DNA of 60,718 nt. Origin: an uncultured Gammaproteobacteria bacterium (GTDB lineage Bacteria; Pseudomonadota; Gammaproteobacteria; Nitrosococcales; Methylophagaceae). The notes beneath the pieces are model-generated. The model was not told where the DNA came from. It worked only from the letters and a program-made list of their open reading frames with translations, and ran no database searches. The stretch spans positions 1 to 60,718 of the forward strand of contig CAJWKF010000004.1 in the NCBI GenBank assembly GCA_913042265.1. Direction: 5' to 3'. Shown here piece by piece: positions 28,934-40,699 of this stretch; position 1 is the stretch's first letter; each line of letters opens with the position of its first letter. Made by a program: the position numbers and the translations under genes.

Positions 28934-29787
28934 CACCAGATCAATACTGCCAAGATAAAACAGCTAAAAGTGGCTCAAGTTTTTACTATAGCTTTTTATT
29001 CTTGTCAGTAAAGCAAAGACAAGCCATTACAGCCTTATATGCTTTTTGTCGTGAAGTTGATGACATTGTCGACAATGCACATGAGATAGACATTGCTCGA
29101 ACCAAACTTGACTGGTGGCGCCAAGAAATTCAACGAACATATCAAGGAACGGCAACCCACCCAGTTGGTAAAGCTCTATACCTTGCTATTACACACTATG
29201 ATCTGCAACAAGAGTACTTCGTAGAAATTATTGATGGGATGGCTATGGATCTCGACCAATTCTCATACTCCGAATTTAAACAACTCGCTTTATATTGTCA
29301 CCGTGTAGCTGTTGCTGTTGCTTTACTCTCTGTCGAAATTTTTGGATATGAAAATAGAACAACTTTAAAATATGCAGAAAATATAGGCATGGCTTTACAG
29401 TTGACTAATATTATTCGAGATATTAGAGAAGATGCTGAGCGAGGAAGACTCTATTTACCACTAGATGAAATGACGAGATTCAATGTCAAGACAGATGACT
29501 TATTGAGCCTAAAAAGTAGCCCTGAACTAATCGAGTTACTTAAATACCAATCCCACCGTGCCAAACAATATTTTCATCAGGCAATGACTTTATTGCCAGA
29601 CGATGATCGCTACAACCAAAGAGCCAGCCTGATTATGGCTAATATTTATCAAGCAACCTTGTCGGAAATTGAAGAGGATGATTTTCAAGTCATGCAATAT
29701 CGCGTATCACTGACACCGCTACGTAAATTTTGGATTGCTTGGACTACAGCCCGCGCTCAAAAACCTTGGAAAAATCCAGCTGCATGA
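28930..29787 (+). CDS. hpnD: Squalene/phytoene synthase family protein, HpnD-like
   Basis: This head-to-head prenyl synthase of 285 residues has the first aspartate-rich motif FCREVDDIVDN (about residues 42-52) and the second, LTNIIRDIREDAERGRLYLP, ending in the RGRxYLP typical of HpnD. HpnD makes presqualene diphosphate from two farnesyl diphosphates on the route to squalene, hopanoids or C30 carotenoids. hpnC, hpnE and crt genes are not in the window, so the end product is unknown. Phytoene synthase (CrtB) is the main alternative. Confidence 0.8.
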   Translation: MTPDQYCQDKTAKSGSSFYYSFLFLSVKQRQAITALYAFCREVDDIVDNAHEIDIARTKLDWWRQEIQRTYQGTATHPVGKALYLAITHYDLQQEYFVEIIDGMAMDLDQFSYSEFKQLALYCHRVAVAVALLSVEIFGYENRTTLKYAENIGMALQLTNIIRDIREDAERGRLYLPLDEMTRFNVKTDDLLSLKSSPELIELLKYQSHRAKQYFHQAMTLLPDDDRYNQRASLIMANIYQATLSEIEEDDFQVMQYRVSLTPLRKFWIAWTTARAQKPWKNPAA

Positions 29788-29920
29788 CAACCTTGGTTAT
29801 TTAGAGCATCGGAACAGCCTTCCTGATAACATCACTCTAGATCCCCAAGCAGCTCTTGTTAATATACCCAACACTCTGCTGATATGCTGTTAACCTATTT
29901 CCTCTTTAAAGAAATATAAA

Positions 29921-30148
29921 ATGGATAAACTGATGCTATTAAAGTCTTGGCCAATTATTGTTTTCAGCTCAATATTGATCGCTTGTGATGGCTCTTCATC
30001 ACAACAACCTCATGATGTTGATGCTTTTTCTTCAAATGGCTTACCCACATCACAACGCCAACAGGAAGATAGTGCTGCAGGAGTCAAGTTCGGTAGTAAA
30101 CAAGGATTCAAACCTTTGGCACCACCCGCAACTAAATACAAACCATGA
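29921..30148 (+). CDS. Small predicted lipoprotein, hypothetical
   Basis: This 75-residue ORF has a signal of about 21 residues and a good lipobox, ILIACDG, with Cys22 followed by Asp23. Asp at +2 is the E. coli Lol-avoidance residue that favours inner-membrane retention. The rest is polar, rich in Ser, Gln and Pro, with no recognisable domain. The stop overlaps the SDR start (ATGA). The ATG follows a TTTCCTCTTTAAAGAAA stretch; AAAGAAA is a weak ribosome-binding site. I do not recognise the family. The lipobox and coupling support a real gene. Confidence 0.6.
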   Translation: MDKLMLLKSWPIIVFSSILIACDGSSSQQPHDVDAFSSNGLPTSQRQQEDSAAGVKFGSKQGFKPLAPPATKYKP

Positions 30149-30828
30149 GCTCAGCTGCTTTATCAGATAATGTTATTTTGATAACAGGTGCTGCTAATGG
30201 AATAGGTGCGGCAGTTGCCAGAGCTTACGCTGCTGAAGGGGCAACAATTATCCTGCTTGATAAAGATGTGCCAGGACTTGAAAAAACATACGATGCCGTT
30301 GTCATTTCATCCATGAAATCTGCTATTTACCCTCTGGACTTAAAAGGTGCTAGCGTTGATGATTACACTGATTTAGTTAACACTATTGAAACCCAATTCG
30401 GCCGCTTGGATGCCCTTGTTCATTGTGCTGCTACGTTAGGTCAATTAGCCCCAATAGAGCACCAAGATCCAGCAACTTGGTCAGAAACACTTCACATTAA
30501 TCTTACAGCACCGTTTTTGCTGACGAAGGCTTGCTTACCATTACTCAAAAAACAACAACAGGCAACTATTATTTTTACCACTGATCAACATAAAGCTAAG
30601 GCTTATTGGGCAGGTTATGGCATTAGTAAGGCCGGCATCGAAACTTTAGCAAAACAACTCGCCGATGAGCTTGAAACCGAGGGGCGTATTGAAGTTCACT
30701 GCATAGACCCAGGGAAAGTTAAAACAGCATTGTATAGCCGCGCATTCCCTGCTGCAGAGCAGCATCACTTACCCAGTCCGGATGAAGTCACCTCACTCTA
30801 CTTGAGTGCCATAATGAACATCTATTAA
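30145..30828 (+). CDS. Short-chain dehydrogenase/reductase, YciK-like
   Basis: This 227-residue Rossmann protein has the cofactor motif LITGAANGIGAAVARAYA at the N-terminus, an HCAA segment equivalent to NAG(A), and a YGISK catalytic Tyr-Lys pair. It resembles E. coli YciK in LVHCAATLGQLAPIEHQDP and in the length between motifs. The catalytic Ser expected 13 residues before the Tyr appears to be Thr (FTTDQHKAKAYWAGY). The substrate is unknown. It is coupled to the small lipoprotein gene and convergent with rluB. Confidence 0.8.
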   Translation: MSSAALSDNVILITGAANGIGAAVARAYAAEGATIILLDKDVPGLEKTYDAVVISSMKSAIYPLDLKGASVDDYTDLVNTIETQFGRLDALVHCAATLGQLAPIEHQDPATWSETLHINLTAPFLLTKACLPLLKKQQQATIIFTTDQHKAKAYWAGYGISKAGIETLAKQLADELETEGRIEVHCIDPGKVKTALYSRAFPAAEQHHLPSPDEVTSLYLSAIMNIY

Positions 30829-30889
30829 ATCTACTTAATCAGAATGTACTTCTAACGATTTAACTATTCACTTAAATTTATCAAGTAAT

Positions 30890-31774
30890 TTATCTACCTC
30901 TAATCCGAGGTGCTCTTTTTGGTTTACTTGCAGATATACGGCCACCATCTTTAACTTTTGTTTTTTTACTGACTGTTGTTTTCAGTGGCCTCAGTTTTTT
31001 ATCGCGTTGTGCGCGACCGACTGCTGTTGGAACCGATGCTTTTAAGTCAACTTCTTCATATAAAGCTGCAACGTCATCACCCTCAAGCATCATCCAGCGT
31101 CCCATTTTAAGTTGGGATGGAATAATAATAGGTCCATATCGTACACGCATTAAACGGCTTACTTGCACACCCTGGCTTTCCCATAAACGACGAACCTCAC
31201 GATTCCGTCCTTCTTGGATAACAACATGGTACCAATGATTTGCTCCTTCTCCCCCTGCTTCTTGGATATCATTGAATTTAGCCTTACCGTCATCTAACTC
31301 AACGCCATCACGCAGGTTTTGCATAATCTCTGGGCCTACAGCACCTAGAACACGTACAGCATATTCACGATCCATTTCATTAGAAGGATGCATTAGCCGA
31401 TTTGCTAACTCACCATCCGTTGTTAAGATGATTAGGCCACTGGTATTAATATCTAAGCGCCCGACACTGACCCACCGTCCTTCATCTGGCGTTGGTAAAG
31501 ACTGGAAAATTGTCCGGCGACCTTCAGGATCTTTTCGGGTGCAGACTTCACCTACCGGCTTGTTGTATAACAAAACCTGTTGTGGTTTCTGCCAAAGTCG
31601 CTTTGCTGATAATGGCTTATCGTCTAAACGCAAACTATCACCAATTTCAACTTGATCACCTAATTTCGAAATACTACCATTAACAGAAACTTTACCTTCT
31701 TTTATCAATACTTCTAGTTGGCGACGTGAGCCATAACCTGCTCTCGCTAACACTTTTTGAATTCTTTCAGCCAT
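30890..31774 (-). CDS. rluB: 23S rRNA pseudouridine synthase B
   Basis: RluB converts U2605 of 23S rRNA to pseudouridine (E. coli numbering). The 294-residue protein has an N-terminal S4 domain (RIQKVLARAGYGSRRQLEVLIKEG), the RsuA-family catalytic motif GRLDINTSGLIILTTDG with the Asp nucleophile, and a basic C-terminal tail (KPKRAPRIRGR). RsuA and RluF are related, but the length, the tail and VSRLMRVRYGPI favour RluB. No scpAB genes are seen nearby. Confidence 0.92.
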   Translation of the reverse strand: MAERIQKVLARAGYGSRRQLEVLIKEGKVSVNGSISKLGDQVEIGDSLRLDDKPLSAKRLWQKPQQVLLYNKPVGEVCTRKDPEGRRTIFQSLPTPDEGRWVSVGRLDINTSGLIILTTDGELANRLMHPSNEMDREYAVRVLGAVGPEIMQNLRDGVELDDGKAKFNDIQEAGGEGANHWYHVVIQEGRNREVRRLWESQGVQVSRLMRVRYGPIIIPSQLKMGRWMMLEGDDVAALYEEVDLKASVPTAVGRAQRDKKLRPLKTTVSKKTKVKDGGRISASKPKRAPRIRGR

Positions 31775-31835
31775 TTAAGCGCCTCCCGGCGTGTTGGTGA
31801 GTCATAAGGAAGCTTCCCTTCTGTACTCTATAAAT

Positions 31836-33053
31836 TTATTTATAACTCAAGCCCATTGCGGAACGGACTTCTTCTAATGTATCCCTTGCTACTTCACGAG
31901 CAGCTTCATTACCATCTTCAATAATTCGTCTTACTTCTTCAGGGTGTTTACTCAAGTCATCAGCGCGTTCACGAATCGGTTTTAGTTCTGCAGCAATCGC
32001 ATCGATCAATGGCCCTTTGCAATCTAAACAACCAATACCTGCTGTGCGGCAGCCTTCTTGCACCCATTGCTTTTGATCTTCCGTGGCATATATTTCATGT
32101 AATTGCCAGACAGGACATAAATCCGGGTTACCCGGATCAGTACGACGTACGCGATTAGTATCAGTTGGCATCTTTTTAATTTTTTCAGCCAATGAATCTT
32201 CTGGTTCTCGCAAAGTAATCGTATTGCCATAAGATTTAGACATTTTCTGGCCATCTAAGCCAGGCATTTTGGCTGCTGATGTTAACAAAGCCTTTGGTTC
32301 TGGCAATATTACTTTACCGCCACCTTCTAAAAAACCAAATAATCGTTCAGCATCGCCTAGGGTTAAGTTTTGCTGTTCTTTTAAAAGTGCTCGCGCAGTG
32401 TCTAATGCCTCAGCATCACCCTGCTCTTGATATGCTTTCCTGAGTTGATTATAAAGTTTTGCATTTTTCTTACCCATCTTTTTAATCGCGGCTTCAGCCC
32501 TTACTTCGAAATCTCTTTCACGCCCATAAATATGGTTGAAACGCCTTGCAACTTCTCTTGTCAGTTCAACATGAACAACTTGATCTTCACCAACAGGCAC
32601 TTGGCCTGCGCGATAAGTCAAAATATCTGCACTTTGTAATAATGGATAACCTAAAAAACCATATGTCGATAGATCTTTTTCTTTTAGTTTTTCCTGTTGG
32701 TCCTTGTATGTAGGGACGCGCTCAAGCCAAGACAACGGGGTTATCATAGAGAGTAATAGATGTAACTCAGCATGTTCGGGGACTTTTGACTGTAAAAACA
32801 ATGAGACTGCCGAAGGCTCAATACCAGCCGCAAGCCAGTCTGTTACCATTTCCCATACACTATCTTCGATGACACCACTATCATCATAATGTGTCGTCAA
32901 GGCATGCCAATCTGCCACAAAAAAGAAGCAATCAAATTCGTGTTGCAATTTAATCCAGTTTTTCAATACACCATGATAATGACCAAGGTGAAGCCGTCCT
33001 GTTGGTCGCATACCTGATACGATGCGACTGGACTGCAATGTTACTGTGTCCAA
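31836..33053 (-). CDS. trpS: Tryptophanyl-tRNA synthetase, long form
   Basis: TrpS charges tRNA-Trp. The 405-residue protein has the HIGH-type motif MRPTGRLHLGHYHG and KMSKS near residue 260. Between them an insertion of about 70 residues (rich in Lys, Ala and Glu, around AKLYNQLRKAYQEQGDAEAL) is absent from the 334-residue E. coli enzyme but found in the long TrpS of some other gammaproteobacteria. The start is TTG, supported by AGGAGA five bases upstream. It precedes neither trp genes nor a recognisable leader here. Confidence 0.95.
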   Translation of the reverse strand: MDTVTLQSSRIVSGMRPTGRLHLGHYHGVLKNWIKLQHEFDCFFFVADWHALTTHYDDSGVIEDSVWEMVTDWLAAGIEPSAVSLFLQSKVPEHAELHLLLSMITPLSWLERVPTYKDQQEKLKEKDLSTYGFLGYPLLQSADILTYRAGQVPVGEDQVVHVELTREVARRFNHIYGRERDFEVRAEAAIKKMGKKNAKLYNQLRKAYQEQGDAEALDTARALLKEQQNLTLGDAERLFGFLEGGGKVILPEPKALLTSAAKMPGLDGQKMSKSYGNTITLREPEDSLAEKIKKMPTDTNRVRRTDPGNPDLCPVWQLHEIYATEDQKQWVQEGCRTAGIGCLDCKGPLIDAIAAELKPIRERADDLSKHPEEVRRIIEDGNEAAREVARDTLEEVRSAMGLSYK

Positions 33054-33089
33054 AATATTCTCCTGATCTTATTCACGATCAAATCTAAT

Positions 33090-35055
<1,966 letters not shown>

Positions 35056-35141
35056 TTACGAACTTACATAACTTTCCTAGTTTATTCAGAGTACATCAAC
35101 TACAAACTGCACAAAAATGGCCGTACTTACAATAATTGTAT

Positions 35142-35516
35142 TCATATTTGCTTCCCCAAGACCATCCCCAGCCATGTTGCTAGTAGGCAAAATACAACAC
35201 TCATTATAATATTTAATAACGCTTTAAATGGGTCACCCGCATCGAACAATGCCAATGTTTCAAATGAAAAGGCTGAAAATGTTGTAAATGAACCCAACAG
35301 TCCCACTAACAAACCCATACGCCATTCAGCAGAAACTGCAATACGCTCAATAAATAAAACGAATAGGAAACCTATCAGTAGAGAACCGAGAATATTTACA
35401 GCCAGTGTGCCATATGGGAAGTCTCGCCCTAGTAGTCTATAAATACTATTTGACATGCCAAAACGCAGGACAGCTCCTAATGCACCACCACCTGCAATTG
35501 CTAATAACTGCTGCAC
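35142..35516 (-). CDS. crcB: Fluoride ion channel CrcB/Fluc
   Basis: CrcB is a dimeric fluoride exporter. The 124-residue, four-TM protein shows GGALGAVLRFGMSN in TM1 and the conserved YGTLAVNILGSLLIGF and GLLGSFTTFSAFSFE, with the Asn and the Phe-box residues. It lies between fba and serS on the minus strand with its own gaps. I saw no fluoride-riboswitch-like leader in the 102 bases upstream. Confidence 0.95.
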   Translation of the reverse strand: MQQLLAIAGGGALGAVLRFGMSNSIYRLLGRDFPYGTLAVNILGSLLIGFLFVLFIERIAVSAEWRMGLLVGLLGSFTTFSAFSFETLALFDAGDPFKALLNIIMSVVFCLLATWLGMVLGKQI

Positions 35517-35618
35517 TATTTTATCTCGACCAATTAAATGGGATAGTTTACCTTATTAGCGTCATCGACTAATAACCTATTGCAAGTACGCACTGTTCTT
35601 ATACCTAAGTGATTCATA

Positions 35619-36686
35619 CTATCTTGCTGTAACTAACTCACCACTCGCGTAGCGTTCAGCCATGTCAATAAGTGAAATAGCTTTAATCTTACTACCATGG
35701 CCAGCACTACCGAAGGCTTCATAACGTGCCTGACAAATTCCCTGCATAGCAGTTGTTGATTCCTTCAAAAACTTTCTCGGATCTAAGTTAGTGGCATTTT
35801 TATCTTGCATCAAAAATTGACGAATCGACCCCGTCGATGCCATTCGCAAGTCAGTATCAATGTTTACTTTTCGCACTCCATATTTAATACCTTTTACAAT
35901 CTCATCGACAGGTACACCATAGGTTTGAGCTATATCACCGCCGTTATTATTAATCACCTCTAACCACTCTTGTGGCACTGAACTTGAGCCATGCATCACA
36001 AAATGCACATCAGGTAATCGCTGTTGCAATGTCTTTAAATGACTAATTGCCAGAACCTCTCCGGTGGGAGGCTTAGTAAATTTATAAGCCCCATGACTAG
36101 TGCCAATTGCTACTGCCAATGCATCTACTTGCGTGGCTTTAATAAACTTTGCTGCTTCTTCTGGATCAGTCAACAATTGGCTATGAACTAATTTTTTATC
36201 CGCACCATGCCCCTCTTCTTGACCCATCATTCCCGTTTCAAGGGAGCCCAAGCAACCAATTTCACCTTCCACAGATACACCACAGCTGTGTGCCATTTTG
36301 GTGACGGTACTTGTTACCTCTGCGTTATACTCATATGTTGAAGGTGTTTTCTGATCAGATAACAATGAACCATCCATCATCACTGAACTAAAACCCGACT
36401 GAATAGCGCGAGCGCATATTACCGGCGAAGCTCCATGATCCTGATGCATCACCACTGGAATATGAGGGTAACTTTCTACTGCTGCCAAAATCAAATGGCG
36501 TAAAAAAGACTCTCCAGCATACTGCCGTGCTCCAACGGAGCCTTGCATAATTACTGGGCTGTCAACAGCATCTGCCGCTTGCATAATGGCATGAACTTGC
36601 TCCATATTGCTGACATTAAAAGCAGGTACTGCAAACTGGTTTTCTGCTGCGTAATCAAGTACTTGTCGTAGTGATGCCAATGCCAT
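35619..36686 (-). CDS. fba: Class II fructose-bisphosphate aldolase
   Basis: Zinc-dependent aldolase that splits or forms fructose-1,6-bisphosphate in glycolysis, gluconeogenesis and, in methylotrophs, C1-assimilation sugar cycles. The 355-residue protein has the zinc-ligand segment [25 protein letters not shown], and [10 protein letters not shown], with [11 protein letters not shown] near the C-terminus. It is the subtype often called CbbA in Calvin-cycle bacteria. It is the last gene of the tkt-gap-pgk-pyk-fba cluster. Confidence 0.95.
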   Translation of the reverse strand: MALASLRQVLDYAAENQFAVPAFNVSNMEQVHAIMQAADAVDSPVIMQGSVGARQYAGESFLRHLILAAVESYPHIPVVMHQDHGASPVICARAIQSGFSSVMMDGSLLSDQKTPSTYEYNAEVTSTVTKMAHSCGVSVEGEIGCLGSLETGMMGQEEGHGADKKLVHSQLLTDPEEAAKFIKATQVDALAVAIGTSHGAYKFTKPPTGEVLAISHLKTLQQRLPDVHFVMHGSSSVPQEWLEVINNNGGDIAQTYGVPVDEIVKGIKYGVRKVNIDTDLRMASTGSIRQFLMQDKNATNLDPRKFLKESTTAMQGICQARYEAFGSAGHGSKIKAISLIDMAERYASGELVTAR

Positions 36687-36726
36687 AATAGCTTCCTTTT
36701 GAAATGCTCACTATTCTAAAACTATT

Positions 36727-38178
36727 TCAGTCAACTTTAAGTTTAGTCATTTTACCCACACGAATTAATTTGAGCATATCCGTTCCTCCTTTAACTTCAA
36801 AGTCTCCTTTTGTTAGGATAACTATATCACCCTCACTCACAACGCCATTGGCTTGTAATATGTCGATCGCCCTCTCATTTAAAATACCATCGTCGATCAA
36901 CGAAGGCTGAAAATGAACAGGATAGACCCCTCGGTATAAAGTGACTTTACGTCCTGTTTCTTCCGTCGGTGTCAGTGCGAAAATAGGAATGCCCGAACTA
37001 ATACGTGACATCCATAACGGCGTTGAACCTGACTGTGTTAATGCTGCAATAGCTTTTACGTCCAGGTGATTCGCTAAATACATTGCACCCATTGCAATTG
37101 CCTCATCAATCAAATCAAATTGTGAGTCTATCCGATGACTAGACCGACGTATTTCGCTCTGCTGCTCCGCTTTAAGACAAATGCGATCGACGGCTTCAAT
37201 GACAGCAACGGGGTATTTGCCTATAGCTGTTTCCCCTGACAACATCACGGCATCAGTTCCATCTAAAACGGCATTAGCAATATCAAAAACTTCTGCTCGT
37301 GTCGGAATGGCATTTTCTATCATCGATTCCATCATCTGGGTCGCGGTGATGACTGCACGGTTCAGTTGACGTGCGCGCAGAATAATTTTTTTCTGGATAG
37401 GAGGCAGCGCTGCATCGCCGATTTCCACACCTAAATCTCCCCTTGCAACCATAACTGCATCAGACGCATTAATAATTTCATCAATGACCTCGATGGCTTC
37501 AGCTCTTTCTATCTTTGCTATGATCCCAGCTTTTCCACCAGCATCACTGATTAATTGTCTGGCATAGTTAATATCTTCAGCTGAACGTGGAAATGACACA
37601 GCTATGTAATCAGCTTTCATTTTTACCGCAACTTTAATATCAGCCTTATCCTTATCTGTTAAGGCTGCTGCTGATAAGCCTCCACCTTGGCGATTAATAC
37701 CTTTGTTATTGGATAGTGTGCCGCCAATAGTGACTTTACAGAGAATACGCTGGCCTTCAATGCTCTCAACAACCAATACAATCCGGCCATCATCCAACAA
37801 TAAGGTGTCATTAGGATGTACATCCTTAACCAACTGCTTGTAATCAATTCCAACTTGATGCGCATTACCATCATTACTATTTAGCTCAGCATCTAAAGTA
37901 AAATGCTGCCCTTCTTGCAGCATTACCTTTTCATCTTTAAACCGTGCTATACGAATTTTAGGGCCTTGCAAATCAGCCAAAATGCCTACTTGTTTACCCT
38001 GCCGCTTTGCTATTTTTTTGACAGTGTTTGCTAGTTCAATGTGTCCATTGACATCACCATGAGAGAAATTCAACCGGACGACATCTAGCCCTCCTTTAAT
38101 CATTGCTTCTAATACATCTGGCGTATTGGATGCTGGTCCTAAAGTCGCGACAATTTTAGTTCTTCTCAGTGCTACCAT
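36727..38178 (-). CDS. pyk: Pyruvate kinase
   Basis: Makes pyruvate and ATP from phosphoenolpyruvate. The 483-residue protein has RRTKIVATLGPASN at the N-terminus, the active-site region VMVARGDLGVEI and ITATQMMESMI, and DGTDAVMLSGETAIGKYPV. It is 17 bases after pgk and 40 bases before fba. Effector type (AMP or FBP) cannot be assigned by eye. Confidence 0.96.
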   Translation of the reverse strand: MVALRRTKIVATLGPASNTPDVLEAMIKGGLDVVRLNFSHGDVNGHIELANTVKKIAKRQGKQVGILADLQGPKIRIARFKDEKVMLQEGQHFTLDAELNSNDGNAHQVGIDYKQLVKDVHPNDTLLLDDGRIVLVVESIEGQRILCKVTIGGTLSNNKGINRQGGGLSAAALTDKDKADIKVAVKMKADYIAVSFPRSAEDINYARQLISDAGGKAGIIAKIERAEAIEVIDEIINASDAVMVARGDLGVEIGDAALPPIQKKIILRARQLNRAVITATQMMESMIENAIPTRAEVFDIANAVLDGTDAVMLSGETAIGKYPVAVIEAVDRICLKAEQQSEIRRSSHRIDSQFDLIDEAIAMGAMYLANHLDVKAIAALTQSGSTPLWMSRISSGIPIFALTPTEETGRKVTLYRGVYPVHFQPSLIDDGILNERAIDILQANGVVSEGDIVILTKGDFEVKGGTDMLKLIRVGKMTKLKVD

Positions 38179-38195
38179 TATTTACCCTTTTAAAA

Positions 38196-39371
38196 TTAAC
38201 TGCCTCGAGACTCAAGCATGGCTACTGCAGGTAACTCCTTACCCTCTAGAAACTCTAGAAAAGCACCGCCTCCTGTTGAAATATATGACACATCATTACT
38301 GATATTGTATTTGCTCACTGCTGCTAGGGTATCCCCTCCACCTGCAATCGAAAAAGCTTTAGACTCTGCGATTGCCATCGCTATTGCTTTAGTTCCTTCA
38401 CCAAACTGATCAAACTCAAAGACCCCAAGAGGACCATTCCAGACAATAGTACCTGCAGTTTTCAATATCTTTACTAACTCTGCTACTGAAGCAGGCCCAA
38501 TATCAAAAATCATATCATCATCATTGACGTCTGAAGCTGGTTTTAGTGTTGCTACTGCTGTTTCAGAAAATTCTTTACCGCACACGACATCCCTTGGAAC
38601 GGGTATATTGCCCCCCTTCTTTCTCGCTTCAGTAGTCAACTTATTACAGGTTGCTACCAAGTCTGGCTCATATAGAGATTTGCCTACATTGTTACCAGCA
38701 GCGGCAATAAATGTATTAGCTATACCTCCACCTACAATCAATTGATCAACAATTTTTGTTAAAGATTCTAATACCGTTAATTTGGTCGAAACTTTTGATC
38801 CACCCACAATCGCGATCATTGGACGGACCGGATTATCTAATGCTCTACCTAATGCACTTAGTTCAGCGGCCAGCAATGGTCCAGCACATGCGATCGGTGC
38901 ATATTTAGCCACACCATGAGTGGAAGCTTGTGCCCTATGAGCTGTACCAAAAGCATCCATCACGTAGATATCACATAATGCAGCCATTTTCTGCGACAAA
39001 ATATCATCGTCTTCTTTTTCACCTACATTAAATCGCACATTTTCACACAACACGATCTGCTTCACATTCATATCAATGCCGTCTAACCAGCTTTTTTCTA
39101 AATAAACTTCGTGGCCTAATAACGCACTGAGATGTCTTCCAACAGGAGCTAATGAAAAACTTCCATCATATTCACCTTCATTCGGTCGCCCTAGATGTGA
39201 CATCAGCATAACTTTAGCACCTGCTTTTAGTGCCATTTTGATTGTTGGCAATGCAGCTCTAATACGCGTGTCATCCGCTACAGCACCATCTTTAAGTGGC
39301 ACATTTAAATCTTGGCGAATTAGTACCCTTTTGCCGGCCAAATCAAGGTCAACCATATTAATTACCGTCAT
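38196..39371 (-). CDS. pgk: Phosphoglycerate kinase
   Basis: Transfers phosphate between 1,3-bisphosphoglycerate and ADP. The start is placed at the ATG at 39371 ([26 protein letters not shown], 391 residues), with AGGTGA about 6 bases upstream; the track's GTG lies three codons earlier. Motifs include [33 protein letters not shown] and the C-terminal [18 protein letters not shown]. Neighbours are gap upstream and pyk downstream. Confidence 0.97.
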   Translation of the reverse strand: MTVINMVDLDLAGKRVLIRQDLNVPLKDGAVADDTRIRAALPTIKMALKAGAKVMLMSHLGRPNEGEYDGSFSLAPVGRHLSALLGHEVYLEKSWLDGIDMNVKQIVLCENVRFNVGEKEDDDILSQKMAALCDIYVMDAFGTAHRAQASTHGVAKYAPIACAGPLLAAELSALGRALDNPVRPMIAIVGGSKVSTKLTVLESLTKIVDQLIVGGGIANTFIAAAGNNVGKSLYEPDLVATCNKLTTEARKKGGNIPVPRDVVCGKEFSETAVATLKPASDVNDDDMIFDIGPASVAELVKILKTAGTIVWNGPLGVFEFDQFGEGTKAIAMAIAESKAFSIAGGGDTLAAVSKYNISNDVSYISTGGGAFLEFLEGKELPAVAMLESRGS

Positions 39372-39538
39372 ATGTATCACCTATTTACTATTATTTTCTT
39401 CACACTGCTTGTCGGGATACATATCCCTCATTTAAACAGCCATATCTTGCAGATTAATGAAAAGTACAGAACTAGCGATCAAAAGCTCCTTCAAAGAAAG
39501 TCTTTTTTATTTAACTGCAAATCAATTAATATGAGTTT

Positions 39539-40567
<1,029 letters not shown>

Positions 40568-40625
40568 CTAGAACATTATATGAAGCACTAGTTTTTAATT
40601 GGCTTAAAAGACCTTAACTTTCAAT

Positions 40626-40661
40626 ACAAAAATGGCGAGTGCACATCCGCACACTCGCCAT
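40626..40661 (-). terminator. Terminator after tkt
   Basis: On the minus strand ATGGCGAGTG and CACTCGCCAT form a perfect 10-bp stem around a 10-base loop, followed by TTTTTG. It lies 38 bases after the tkt stop and before gap. Confidence 0.85.
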
Positions 40662-40699
40662 ATTCACTTAAATATCTATAATTTTAGCCTAGACTAAAC

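Noticed and set aside
31272-31655. 127-aa plus-strand ORF antisense to rluB
   Set aside because: Shadow of rluB with no start signal or domain.
35517-35618. Fluoride riboswitch upstream of crcB
   Set aside because: The short leader shows no GG-rich pseudoknot-type motif typical of crcB riboswitches.
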